Source: Rotaria socialis
Lineage: Eukaryota; Rotifera; Eurotatoria; Philodinida; Philodinidae
Reading direction: 5' to 3'
Assembly (NCBI GenBank): GCA_905331475.1
Contig: CAJNYU010001189.1
Coordinates: 4,652-68,651, forward strand
DNA: 64,000 nucleotides
Below are positions 50,749 through 61,626 of the stretch, in pieces. The notes beneath the pieces were generated by a model. It did not search any database, was not told where the DNA came from, and saw only the letters and a program-made list of their open reading frames with translations. The stretch's first letter is position 1, and every line of letters begins with the position of its first letter. A program made the translations under genes and the position numbers.

Positions 50749-51786
50749 ATGTCTTCGTCATCCAATAACGAGTCTCTTATTGAATTATTACAGACAATTT
50801 CAACTACTTGTAATCGTTATGTTGCAATTTGTATTTTTATTTTTGGTGTTGTAGGCAATATGCTCAATATTTTTGTTCTCTCACAACGATGTTTTCGTTC
50901 TAATTCATGTGCTTGGTCTTTTCTGGTTTCATCAATTGCCAATCTCATTTCTATTCTATTTGGCCTACTTACACGAATAATTAGTGGTTGGGCGATTGAT
51001 CCAACTAGCTACATAGGATGGATTTGCAAAATCCGTGCCCATGTTGTATTTACAACAAGAACCATTGCCCTGTGGTTAATCGTAATAGCTACAATTGACC
51101 GATGGCTTCTATCGAGTATCGATGCTAATCGTCGCCGAAAAAGTACACTAAAAAATGCTCAACGATGCACAACAGTGATTATCATTCTTTCCATACTTCT
51201 CTACATTCAACAACTATTTTGCTATGAAGCAAATCTTGTCAATACATCTCTAAAGTGTAACAGTAGAACCGCTGCATGTCTTTACCTCTCTAATTTATCC
51301 TTTGCCGTCATTACAATATTAATACCTTTATTCCTTATGAGTGTATTCGGTTTGTTAACTGTTTTAAATGTACGTCAGTCGCAACGTCGTCTTCAGTCGC
51401 TGGCACTACGGAATACTACGGCTATTGCAATTAGATCATCAGCAACAACTGGTGAACATCCACACGGAAATTTAAAACGAAAAGCAGATCATAGCCTTCT
51501 CCGAATGCTTCTTGTACAAGTCTTACTAATGGCTATATTGACATTACCATTATCTATTCAAAACTTTTATTCGTTCTTTTCAGGAGAGAATAAATCTGCA
51601 ATTTACGAAGCCGTAGATTATTTTTCCTACAATATAACCGATCTGATTTATTTCGTGTCGAATGGAATTCCTTTCTATATTTATACATTGTGTGGTGGTC
51701 ATGTATTTCGTAAAGCATTACATGATTTATTCGAACTATTGAAACAAAAAATCGTGCGTCACCAGGCTTGTCTATTACAGAAATAA
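50749..51786 (+). CDS. Rhodopsin-like GPCR, cluster member 4
   Basis: Single-exon receptor, about 345 aa from ATG 50749, chosen because MSSSSNNESL lines up with the starts of the paralogues (MVKSSYNESL, MCQSSYNESL). The frame is open 76 codons further up, but that stretch includes a conserved intron-end-like ATTTATTTCAG also found before the 55126 gene. TM1 has GNMLN, TM3 ends ATIDRWLLS, loop 2 has CNSRTAAC, TM6 ends LTLPLSIQ and TM7 has SNGIPFYIYTLCGG. An NES glycosylation site lies at the N-terminus. The third loop is basic and Ser/Thr-rich. Ligand unknown. Confidence 0.92.
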   Translation: MSSSSNNESLIELLQTISTTCNRYVAICIFIFGVVGNMLNIFVLSQRCFRSNSCAWSFLVSSIANLISILFGLLTRIISGWAIDPTSYIGWICKIRAHVVFTTRTIALWLIVIATIDRWLLSSIDANRRRKSTLKNAQRCTTVIIILSILLYIQQLFCYEANLVNTSLKCNSRTAACLYLSNLSFAVITILIPLFLMSVFGLLTVLNVRQSQRRLQSLALRNTTAIAIRSSATTGEHPHGNLKRKADHSLLRMLLVQVLLMAILTLPLSIQNFYSFFSGENKSAIYEAVDYFSYNITDLIYFVSNGIPFYIYTLCGGHVFRKALHDLFELLKQKIVRHQACLLQK

Positions 51787-52156
51787 AAACAATATTTTTC
51801 CTTGGTAATTAATTGTAAAAAATTACTGATTCTTTTCTTTTTTTCCATCAATAAAGCTTTTGACGAAGTCATTCAAAAAATCTAGTATTCATGCAAAACA
51901 AATTAATTGTTTTGATCGTTCGTTTCATTTTTGTATGATAACCACTAGGGGAGAAGCCCAGTTTTAGTTTTCAAAGATGTAAAACTTCGAACAAGATCAT
52001 GTGAAAATTGATCCAAGAATGCACCGAGAAAATCAAAGATCCCGAGTGAGAGATAATTCGATAAACAGAAAGCACAAAATATTTTTCGTGCCTAGCAGAG
52101 AAACATGTGATGTAGATCTCAAGCAATTTCTATATCATAAGTGGTTTTTGTGTGCT

Positions 52157-52725
52157 CAAAAAGGGAGTACACTCTAGAATCGGTCAGGGTGTCCGTCCGG
52201 CCGTCCGTTTACACGATAACTTTCGAAAGGAGAGTTAGATCATGATGAAATTTTCTACACAGTTCAGCCTCATCAATGTCTCAGTCGAGTTCGAAGATGA
52301 GAAGGATCCGTCAAGAAATGGTTGAGTTATCGAAAAATTGTCATTATTGACCGGACAATCCCTGAGGGGGAGTACAGGGATTTTTCAAAAAAACGTTTTT
52401 TTCTCAGAATTATCCACAGCACATATAAATCGACTCAGTTTTTAACGCTGATTTTGAATCTGATATTAGTTTTGCAAAAAATTGTAGTTTTTTAACGAAA
52501 CATTGACTGAAAAAGGTCTCAAAATACACAAAAACTGCATCTAGAAACCAAATTGCCTAGATATGTTTCAGATGACCATCAGTTTGGGGGTTTCTCAAAT
52601 GCCTGGTTTTGTAGCTAGTCAAAAAGACTTGATGAGATCTATGCCTTATAGAAAAAAATGGATGTACATTTTCGCTTTTTGAAGTACACATAACAATCGG
52701 ATGCAAATCCGATGTTTCCGCATTT
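52157..52725 (+). repeat. Dispersed repeat, copy 2 (fuller copy)
   Basis: Inverted relative to copy 1 (25617-25960). It starts near AGTACACTCTAGAATCGGTC, passes the GTCCGTCCGGCCGTCCGT block and CAGTCGAGTTCGAAGATGAG, and ends near CGGATGCAAATCCGATGTTT. The 52460-52670 part is absent from copy 1. No open frame and no inverted ends; class unknown. Confidence 0.85.
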
Positions 52726-52839
52726 ATTTATTAGCAACATTGATATTTGTCGTAATTTCGTGTCTCAGATTTTGCCGCTACTGTTCAAGAAATTTTCTAT
52801 ACTTCTGAAAATTTGATAATACACTTGTTTACGTAATTG

Positions 52840-54050
52840 AGGTTTAAAAAAATTGTATCTGTTCCTCGTCATAACAAACTCGCCATTTATTACAGTCGTA
52901 TCAAGACTTACTTATACAACAATATAGAAAATAGATTTTCCATTCAAACATTTGTTTGTTGTTTCTAGCAATATGGGACAGAAATTACTGCCACAAATAT
53001 TCTACTATGAATGGAAGTAGATGAAGAATATGGGTACTCGCTAAAGTTGTCGAGTGCTTATTTAAGAAATTCCAGCATCCATGTCGGCAAGGTATATTTA
53101 CCGAATGAGCATAATTATCCAGTAAATGTTCATTCTTCTAATTTGATGTTATTACGACATTGTTTACGTATATATATGTCGTAGGATAGATTAAAATCCA
53201 GTACAGTTTTAAATCGAACTAGGACAGATTAAAATTTTAATTTTTCCTAGTTCAGATTAAAATTTTAAAGTGAACTAGTTGACTTCGAAATGCATTTTAA
53301 TCTCAACTAGTTGACTTTAAAATTTTGATCTGAACTAGGAAAAATCAAAATATTTTAAACTGAACTAGAACAGTTTCAAATATTTTGATCTGAACCAGGA
53401 CAGATTAAAATATTTTGATTTGAACTAGTTCAGATTGAAATATACACATTTGGATGGATAATAGGTGAAAGTGAAGGCGAGCGCGAGGACGCGGGTAATA
53501 GTTCCATCTTCACTCATCATCATTCACCATAGACCCTTGTCGTCACCCCAACGCGTATCTTCAACCAGCCAGCCACGGATAATTTGACTAAACATTTTAA
53601 TGTGTCCTAGTTCAGATCAAAATTTTAAAGTCAACTAGTTGAGATTAAAATGCATTTCGAAGTCAACTAGTTCACTTTAAAATTTTAATCTGAACTAGGA
53701 AAAATTAAAATTTTAATCTGTCCTAGTTCGATTTAAAACTGTACTGGATTTTAATCTATCCTACGACATATATATATATATATATAGTTGATATGAAATT
53801 CACATTTGTCACACAACCATAATTGCCCAATAAGATAATCTCCTATACATAAATGATATTCGTCACCACATGTTTCATCATCGAAGTTGTTTGTTTTTAG
53901 ATATAATTATAAATTTGTGATTACTCTTCAGCATGAAATTATTTGTTATTGAAACGGTTACTCTCAAAATGTATTGCCTCATACACAATATTTTACTATG
54001 ACATTTAATGTGTCGCCTAAATATATTTCTACATGATGTTGTTTCGTGAG
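52840..54050 (+). repeat. Duplicated GPCR-flanking block, copy 2 (occupied site)
   Basis: Direct copy of 49175-49785. Homology runs 52840-53177, is interrupted by the 590-bp element 53178-53767, and resumes through about 54050 (TTCACATTTGTCACACAA shared). The split falls in a TATATA tract, which is the target site. Confidence 0.92.
53178..53767. mobile_element. 590-bp foldback element with perfect 163-bp terminal inverted repeats
   Basis: Begins GTCGTAGGATAGATTAAAAT and ends with its exact inverse CTACGAC. The arms 53178-53340 and 53605-53767 match perfectly by reading. They are built of reiterated units around GAACTAG with AGATTAAAATTTTAA spacers, which continue in the inner left part. The unpaired centre (53455-53590) is GC-rich and different in character. 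Flanks are ATATAT on both sides, a probable target duplication within TA-rich DNA. No transposase. Perfect arms and an intact empty site at 49503-49515 point to recent insertion. Confidence 0.93.
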
Positions 54051-54534
54051 TGTTAGAGCTTCTAAATATTTTTACGATACTGTCTGTTCAATGTTGAGGC
54101 GTTTGAGTGTTAAAGGTAATGGATTCTTAATATTTCAACTATAGAAACAGTTTTAAAAACAGAACGGCTTTCGGATAAATAGAAGTTCGATAATATTTTT
54201 TTTCCGGCAGAGTGATTGCTTATTAAAACATACAAATAGATAAATGGATCGTGTTAAAAATGGTTTACAAACATAGCCTGTTTTCCTATGAAGAAATTTT
54301 CAAATATCACAAATTTAAAACCTTCTATATGCCATGTGTTTTTATTTCTAAACATTGATGATCAAATTTGTAGTTCTGCAAGTTAATCTAGACAATCAGT
54401 GCGTTTCTAACTGAATGTGTCAATGTCTTCATTTAAAGTATCAGCAAAATTGAACGCTTGCACATAATAAAGAAGTGCTATTTCACGGTGATAGTGATAT
54501 CTAGATGGAGTTTTTCTTTCAATTCAAACAGGCA

Positions 54535-54560
54535 AATCTCTCTCTCTCTCCCTCTCTCTG
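54535..54560. repeat. CT microsatellite
   Basis: TCTCTCTCTCTCCCTCTCTC-type run, about 26 bp, with one C-triplet interruption. Confidence 0.9.
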
Positions 54561-54658
54561 TCATCCTCCCCCTATTTGTTAATTTCTGTAGCAAGTATTG
54601 TTTATTGTGTTCTTCTTCTAACATAATCGTGATTGAAAGATGACTTCAGAGTGGTGAA

Positions 54659-54754
54659 CCCTACTTTGGTCGAAAGTAAAAATATCGAAAATAAAAGCAG
54701 TGTATATTTCGAAGCTTTAACATTTCGACATTTTTACTTTCCACCAAAGTAGGG
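54659..54754. mobile_element. 96-bp hairpin element
   Basis: Inverted arms of about 31 bp (CCCTACTTTGGT-GAAAGTAAAAAT and inverse) around a 30-bp centre that itself pairs partly (TTTCGAAGC). It resembles a very short MITE or a hairpin remnant. No target duplication resolved. Confidence 0.65.
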
Positions 54755-55125
54755 CAAACCCTTAGAGTAGACTGAATAAAGAGAGCGAACTGTAAAAAAA
54801 AAATTTTAAAAAACTGTGTAATCATATAAGTACTTCTCAGGTTTTAAAACTCACATTCATCTATGTGAATATATTATTTCTATGCTACAGTATTTAATCA
54901 AGCTTTTTCTCTCGGCTTAACCCTGTTAGCTTGGATATATCGAGAATAGATACTAGAATCGTTCATCAAAGTATAACGTTTACTAGTGATAAGTGTTCAA
55001 CAAACAGCTTAAATATTTTCTTCTCTCAGCCAAGTACAAGAACATGCTGAACACAGGTTATTCTATATGCATTCTTATATCATTTATTTTCAGAAGAATC
55101 ATATCCACTTCTATAAAACACAAGC

Positions 55126-56169
55126 ATGGTTAAATCATCTTACAACGAATCTCTCATTGAATTGTTGGACACGCTTACAATTCAATTAGATCGTTATGCA
55201 GCAATTTTTATTTTTCTGTTTGGTGTTGTGGGAAACGTTCTCAATATTTTCGTTCTCTCGCAGCGAACTTTTCATTCAAATTCATGTGCTTGGATTTTTC
55301 TGACTGCATCCGTTGTGAATCTCGTTTCTATTCTATCTGGTCTTATCACAATTATGATCGGTAGTTGGACAACTAATCCAACCAATACTATAGGATGGAT
55401 TTGTAAGCTTCGAGCTCATCTTGTATTCTCAACAAGAACCATGGCTCCATGGTTAATTGTATTAGCTACAATAGATCGATGGCTTTTATCAAGTATCGAT
55501 GCTATCCGTCGACGAAAAAGTACACTCAAAAATGCTCAACGATGGGCAGCAGTGATTATCACTCTTTCTATACTTCTCTATGCTCAAATGTTTTATTGTT
55601 ATGAAGCAAATCTTACCGATGCACCGTTGTCATGCTATGATAAAACAGTTATATGCCGTTATCTTACTGATTTATCGTTTGTTAGCATTACCGTTATGAT
55701 TCCCGTAGTGCTCATGATTTTATTTGGCTTGCTAACTATTATAAATGCACGTGAGTCTCAACGTCGTGTCCAGTCGTTGACGAGAGGAAATCATGTCTCT
55801 GGTACAAATAGATCATCAAGAGCGACTGCTGGAAGTTCACAGAGAAAACCAACACGCAGAACAGAACAAAGCCTTCTTCGAATGCTTCTTGTGCAAGTTT
55901 TAGCGCTCTGTATTCTTACTATTCCATTATCACTTGACAGATTTTATTCGACACTCTATAAAGACAATGGATCTGCGGTAAGCACTGCAATTAATTCGTT
56001 CATATACAATACCGCCATTTTACTTTATTTCATATCAAATGGCATGCCGTTCTATATATATACACTGTGCGGTGGAAGGGTTTTTCGCAAAGCCTTATGT
56101 GATTTTCTTTTAATGATGAAACGAAAACTTCTGCTTACTCTATTAAATACCTCAGTTTGTTGTAACTAA
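55126..56169 (+). CDS. Rhodopsin-like GPCR, cluster member 5
   Basis: Single-exon receptor of 347 aa from ATG 55126. The N-terminus has NES and likely N-glycosylation. TM1 GNVLN, TM3 preceded by WICKLR and ending ATIDRWLLS, loop 2 CYDKTVIC, a basic third loop (RSSRATAGSSQRKPTRRTEQ), TM6 LTIPLSL, TM7 SNGMPFYIYTLCGGRVFRKAL. The C-terminus ends SVCCN, where adjacent Cys might be palmitoylated. It is the best-preserved reference for the two broken copies. DRW for DRY and SNGxPFYIY for NPxxY are shared by the whole cluster, so they are inherited, not damage. Ligand unknown. Confidence 0.93.
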   Translation: MVKSSYNESLIELLDTLTIQLDRYAAIFIFLFGVVGNVLNIFVLSQRTFHSNSCAWIFLTASVVNLVSILSGLITIMIGSWTTNPTNTIGWICKLRAHLVFSTRTMAPWLIVLATIDRWLLSSIDAIRRRKSTLKNAQRWAAVIITLSILLYAQMFYCYEANLTDAPLSCYDKTVICRYLTDLSFVSITVMIPVVLMILFGLLTIINARESQRRVQSLTRGNHVSGTNRSSRATAGSSQRKPTRRTEQSLLRMLLVQVLALCILTIPLSLDRFYSTLYKDNGSAVSTAINSFIYNTAILLYFISNGMPFYIYTLCGGRVFRKALCDFLLMMKRKLLLTLLNTSVCCN

Positions 56170-57557
56170 AATACTTTTGACTAGCAATTAAAATTCACAA
56201 ATTCAGGCAGATACCATTTATACAGTTTTTCTGTATAATTAGCGTAGATTTTTTTGTGTCAGTCTCGTTTAAAAATACAAAATTCATTTTATTCTTGAAA
56301 TTAAATATTTTAGACCGTACTAAAATGATTACTATCAGCCTTGCAAAGACTTCCAAATGAAACTTCGTTCGAACATTGAAGAACTTTGAAAGAATACATC
56401 AAATACTTGATTCTTTCTCAATGCTAAATATAGTTTACTATTTAGATCATGGCAAAAATCTTATATTTTAAAATATGATTAAGAGAGGTATCGTTGTTGA
56501 ATATTTTTTTCTCAAGGCACATGAAAGTATCCCAAACTACATACAGAGAACATTATTTTCATTCATGCTGAATTTAATCTGTATTTTTATCCGGGATATT
56601 TTTGCATGCCAAATTATTAGATATTAAAACTTATATCATCTTTCTGTTTTTAAATATGCATCACGTTACTGATAGACAAAGGTCTTGGGAACTTCTCTAA
56701 CTTGAACAAAATTATCATAGTTAACGAATTGACGTATTTTCTTTATTCGTATCAAGAATTGAAACTTTTACATAAAACATAACCAAAATGAAGAGAACAT
56801 TTCTACTAGATTCTTTAGAAAAATATACAAAAAATTCTAACAATACATAATACATTCTTAGATTTGATAAGAAACGATCTAAAGTGAGCGTTAATTTATT
56901 GTCGAGGAAAACCTAGCAGGTGTACTTTCATTCCGACGAAGTAAATATGATAAAATTAAATTTTTCTTCCTATCACTAACCTGATCGTGTGTCACAATAG
57001 CAGTTCTCCTTTGACATAGGCTATGCTACGTACTTTATTGTTGCTGCTCTATTCTCAAAAACAATTACATCAGTCTTTGTTATGACTAAAAGATAACTGC
57101 CATCTTTCCATTTTTTTCTAAAAATAACTTCATCGGCTGTGACAATTAATAGTGATGATACTATAAATATTGGTATCTTCTCGGAACATATTTTAGGCAA
57201 CTTTTTCGTTTTACTTTATTCATTGTTAAATTAATTGTGAAAGAGTTTCGTTCAACAAAACATAAAAACAAAATATTGAGACTATGAAAAACTATTAATA
57301 GAATTATTCATAATCTAATTCCTTTAGTTTATCATTTGAAAAAGATAATCCTCCAAAAATTGACTATGGTAATCTTGTATCATCTTAACTAAAACTCAAT
57401 GTTTTAGATAGATGTTATTTATAATTGATACTGTTAAAGAACATAATCTATTTCTCAAAACTCCATCAATAAATTTTTTACATCGATTCAGCAACAACGC
57501 TTCATCCCCATAAATAAGAAAAAAATCGAAAAGAAAACACAAAAACTATTGATGAAA
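56170..57557. other. Intergenic, no recognised feature
   Basis: AT-rich region between two convergent genes (GPCR 5 on plus, LamG protein on minus). Presumably both 3' ends. No repeats or exons recognised. Confidence 0.5.
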
Positions 57558-60500
57558 TCAAATAATAAAAGTCAGAGTGCACACATCCTCCAGAGTAAGT
57601 TCGCGACTGTATACACGAAAATCATCGATTGCACCTGTAAACGGGCCTGGCTGGCCGACTAAGCCATTGGTACATCGACCATCACGGCCATTTAAAGAAT
57701 TGCCCAATGTTAAATAGTTAGGTGTTATTTCACTTCCGAGAAATGTTGAAGCTGCTACAGAGCTAACAAGCGTACTATTAACATAGAGTTTCAATCCATT
57801 TGTTGAACTCCATGTTTGAACAACTTCTATCCATGTTGACGAAACAGATAAAATAGGACCAGTAGCTGATACAACCGTATTAGCACTGAGCAAAACTTGT
57901 GCAACGATTGCTCCATTTGAAGTAAAACCCAATAATGGAAAACATTGAGGTCCTGTACCTAAAGATGATGTTGATAGATGAACCAGTGTACCAGATAATA
58001 CTTCAGGCTGAATACGAAATACAAGTGAAAATGCTCTATTACTAATACCCAATGAAGTCAAGCCCCATGCTTGAAAATAAGACATTGGTGCACCAGAAAA
58101 TGATATAGCTTGATTAAAATAGCCTGCGCCAATCGACGTGTCTAAATACGTAGTCGCTACTGCATTAGGTCCCGAATCAATGTATGGTGATGGTATGTCA
58201 AATTTAAAACGAGCAGCTAATGTTGCTATATCAAGTATTTCACAAGAAGATTTCAATTGTTGAGCGATTGATAATTGATCGATGTAGCCCTAAATTTATT
58301 TATATTATCAAAAAACTCCTTTTGTAAATTGTTATATTAATATTATCTCATAGAGGGGATTCCATTTTTTCCTTTCAAAGAGAAAACATTTTGATATTAC
58401 CTGAAAATAGCCACTTCCAAAGTTTACACCTTCATTAGTGCCAACTGTAAAATTGCCTGATGAAATTTCTAATGTAGTTGATGCCCTGTGTTGTCCGTCA
58501 AGATATCCATTCAAATAGATAGTTTGTATGCTTGTTACTTTATCAAAAGAAAATGCTACATGTATCCATTGGTTGAGTAAGATTTCCGTACGACCTTGAA
58601 GATCATTATTATAAAATCCAAAGTAAAGTTTCTTATTACGAATATTAATATGCAGACATTTATTTACTATTTTGGATGGACATAAACCAACAATACTGTG
58701 ATCTTTTGAATTCGGATATCCAGTTGGTTTAATCCATGCATCGATAGTGAAACTAACATCATACAATGGAATAAATGATGTATGCATAGCTTGTTGCTGT
58801 GACGCATTAAATGAAGCTGCTTGACGTACATATCCGGGGACAAAAGTAGGAAGATGCGCAGAAGGAAGCCCATTGTGACCACTAACAATGTCAGTGTATG
58901 AATCATCAAATGGCCACATGGCAATACCATCCGCAGAACTAATCCATGATTGATTTAGGCATGATTGGCCACATGAAATTGGAGTTATTGTAGTGCCTAA
59001 TGAATGGTATTGTTTTTTTAAATTCATTATATGACGTTTTTCGTCTCACGCGAAAGATAGATAAATATCAATGTGTATCTTAGTTTTAAGACAACTACTC
59101 AGAGAATTACTTATCTATCACAGCTATTAGATGATGAGATTGGAAAAAAATTATGAGAGTTGATTTAGTATTTGAGTCTATGAATTAATAGTTGTAATAT
59201 TGTTAATTATAGAATTTTAGATAAACTAAATCAAAGAGAAAAATATCAATTCACTGACCTGGAATGGTAGTTGTCATTTCTCCTGCCATTTTCACCATCA
59301 TTATTGTTGTTGTTGCTGATGCATTGATAACCGTTCGTTCAGTGATATTCGTTGTATAATTTAGTGCTTCAGTTGTATAATTTAGTGATTCCGTTGAATT
59401 GATTGCTATATACAAATAGATAATTTTTATAAAATGAAAATCGTTTTTAAAAACTTAATTTTACCTATTAGCATTGCTTTAGCTTGCTTATTCTTAGCAA
59501 TAAAAACTATTAAAAGTGCAGTAATAATCGCAAGAAGAAGAAGAGCAAGTAACAACAAAAGTGCCAGCCACAGTAATGAACACGGATAATAAACAATACC
59601 ACAAAATCTATAAAAAAAAAGAAAAGCAGAATCATGTATTCTCATTCAATAAATTTCTTGAGTAGAAACTCTGAATTTCAATTGTTAAAATTATCGACTT
59701 GACAGTTAGAATTTCATTCTCACTCTCGGATCAGTCACGTAACAAAAACGCTAAACCTTAATCATCAAACTTAGTTAATAACTGTGTTTTGTGAAGCACG
59801 ATCTGAAACGAATGTTGAAGTATATAGGGTAGAAGTTTGGACCCATCCCCCCCCCACAGACCGTTACAGAGAAATTAATTAATCAGTTAATCGGTTAATT
59901 TATTAATTATTAAATTTCTCTGTGGTGGTCTGTGGTGGTTTTTCAGTTCTCTGTAACGGTTTGTGATGGTTTCTAGAGACTCCATACATCATCATACAGG
60001 CCGTAACAGAGAAGCTCCACAGACGATGACTGGCCGTGATTGGCGGATTCCGGAAAAGGGGTTTCATCGTGCTTCACATTTTAATCCCACAGGGTTTGCG
60101 CTAGCAGCTACTTTCTTTATGAATTTATTTGCATTATTATCTAGTGTATTTTATTATTGAAATGAAATCAGTACTGACATGGCTTCTGCAAAAAACAAAC
60201 AAACAAATATTCAACGCTGCGGGCACCAATTTGAAAACGTCTCAACACACACAACATATAGATTGGATCGTACTACTAAGTTTTAGAATAGTTCAATAAA
60301 GAATCGATCGAATTTAAAAAAAAACGATAAATTTGATTTTGTTCTGACAACAATGTAATTTTCGATAAAGTACTGCTTTACATTATGAAAGTTTCACATA
60401 GTAGTGATATTTATAACACAAACGTAAACAAAACAAACCATAAAAGTAAAAAGTAATTTTTATTGTTTTACCTTCGATATTTTTTCGAATATGGTTTTTC

Positions 60501-60650
60501 TATATGTTTATTCAAGGTTGGTTGATTTGCAGCTTTCACCATAGATTCGATGTTTACGGGCCATGCAATATCTGTCTAGAGAAGAAATACGAATCGATTA
60601 TATACTAAACATCATACACATATATGACTTACTATCGAGTCGTTATCCAT
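57558..60650 (-). CDS. Type II membrane protein with two LamG/concanavalin-like domains
   Basis: Six exons on the minus strand in full phase agreement: 60650-60633, 60575-60472, 59607-59465, 59405-59259, 58996-58401, 58289-57558, about 579 aa. A short cytoplasmic start (MDNDSITDIAWPVNIE..., basic KYRR) leads to one Leu-rich membrane helix (LLWLALLLLLALLLLA, about 55-80). A Ser/Thr/Asn-rich stalk with several N-glycosylation sites (NST, NYT, NIT) follows. LamG-like domain 1 (about 160-335) includes FTIDAWIKPTGY and NQWIHVAFSFDK...IYLNG; domain 2 (345-575) includes FSLVFRIQP, WIEVVQTWSSTNGLKLYVN and FTGAIDDFRVYSREL. Such domains bind carbohydrate or matrix proteins at the cell surface. No signal peptide, so type II topology is inferred. 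One exon of only 18 bp holds the start codon. Confidence 0.88.
59840..60030. repeat. Inverted-repeat cluster inside LamG gene intron
   Basis: Within the second intron. Several forms of ACAGACCGTTACAGAGAAATT and its inverse (AATTTCTCTG...GGTCTGTGG, TTCTCTGTAACGGTTTGTG, GGCCGTAACAGAGAAGC) alternate, with a TTAATTAATCAGTTAATCGG palindromic patch and a run of nine C. It looks like a nested or rearranged foldback element. Confidence 0.6.
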
Positions 60651-61626
60651 TTTATTAACTTAGAACACACGTGAAGTCTGTTAATAAGTCCTGTGAAAAG
60701 GAAAATAAGTGAGTTGAAATTCTTTGATAACTGAATGGCATAGGCGGCCTTCATTTACTGTTAATATTTATAATGTAATCAAAATACTTGCGCATCAGCT
60801 TTAGAATTTAAATATTTATTTTTTCTTTGCTATTGTTTTGGAACTCGCTTTGATTTATTGATGACGTGGTCACATTTGTTATTAACCATTGCATACTACT
60901 ACGTTTATTGATTCATAAATGAATAATAATCAAGGAAAATTTTTAACGATGAATTTTGAAGATAATTGACTTTTTTTTTCTTTTTAAATGCCTTTTGAAA
61001 AATGATTATTTGGTTTCATTTACGAATAAAAATTAATCAAACTAAACTAGTCAATATCTAAATTTGATGAACCAGATTGTCAACAGATACAGATGTATTT
61101 ATTTTTAGAATTTACGTGTGCAATACGCATATGCTAATATGGGTATTGCGCTGGTAAGAGATAAAAATAACTAATAAGAAAAGCATTACTTTTTCATTGT
61201 TTAACACATTACGAAGGATGTGAGCGGATAAAAAGCGACTCAATATTTTTATTAATATCGACATGCATACTCGACTTTAACTAAATCATGACGTGCATTC
61301 AGAATGATTTTATTTTGTTTTCTTAAGCGTTAATATTGGCATTATTTATAATAGAAGAAAAATAACTGTTTTCACTGATAAAACCAGACTTTCGAATATG
61401 AATATTCTATATGATTTATTCAATAAGGAAAATTCAAATACTAATATTGAATTCCAGAAAAAGAAATGTATACAATAGTGCTTAATATAAATATGGAAAA
61501 TAAAACTGCTGATCAATATTAAAAGTTCAAAAAAAAAAGATACAAAATATAGGTGGTTTTTTTAGAAAGAAGTATAGATTCAGCATTATATTAAGGTCAC
61601 ATAAAAATTGGTTAAGATGATTCATA
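60651..61626. other. Intergenic, likely promoter of LamG gene
   Basis: About 1 kb between two minus-strand genes. AT-rich, no motif I can defend and no repeat with termini. Confidence 0.45.

Larger units (their letters stand above)
51787..55125. other. Intergenic, repeat-rich, between GPCR 4 and GPCR 5
   Basis: Holds dispersed repeat copy 2 (52157-52725), duplicated block copy 2 (52840-54050) with the 590-bp foldback element inside it, a CT-rich microsatellite (54535-54560) and a 96-bp hairpin element (54659-54754). The 5' UTR of the next receptor starts after an ATTTTCAG acceptor-like site near 55085-55092. Confidence 0.6.
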
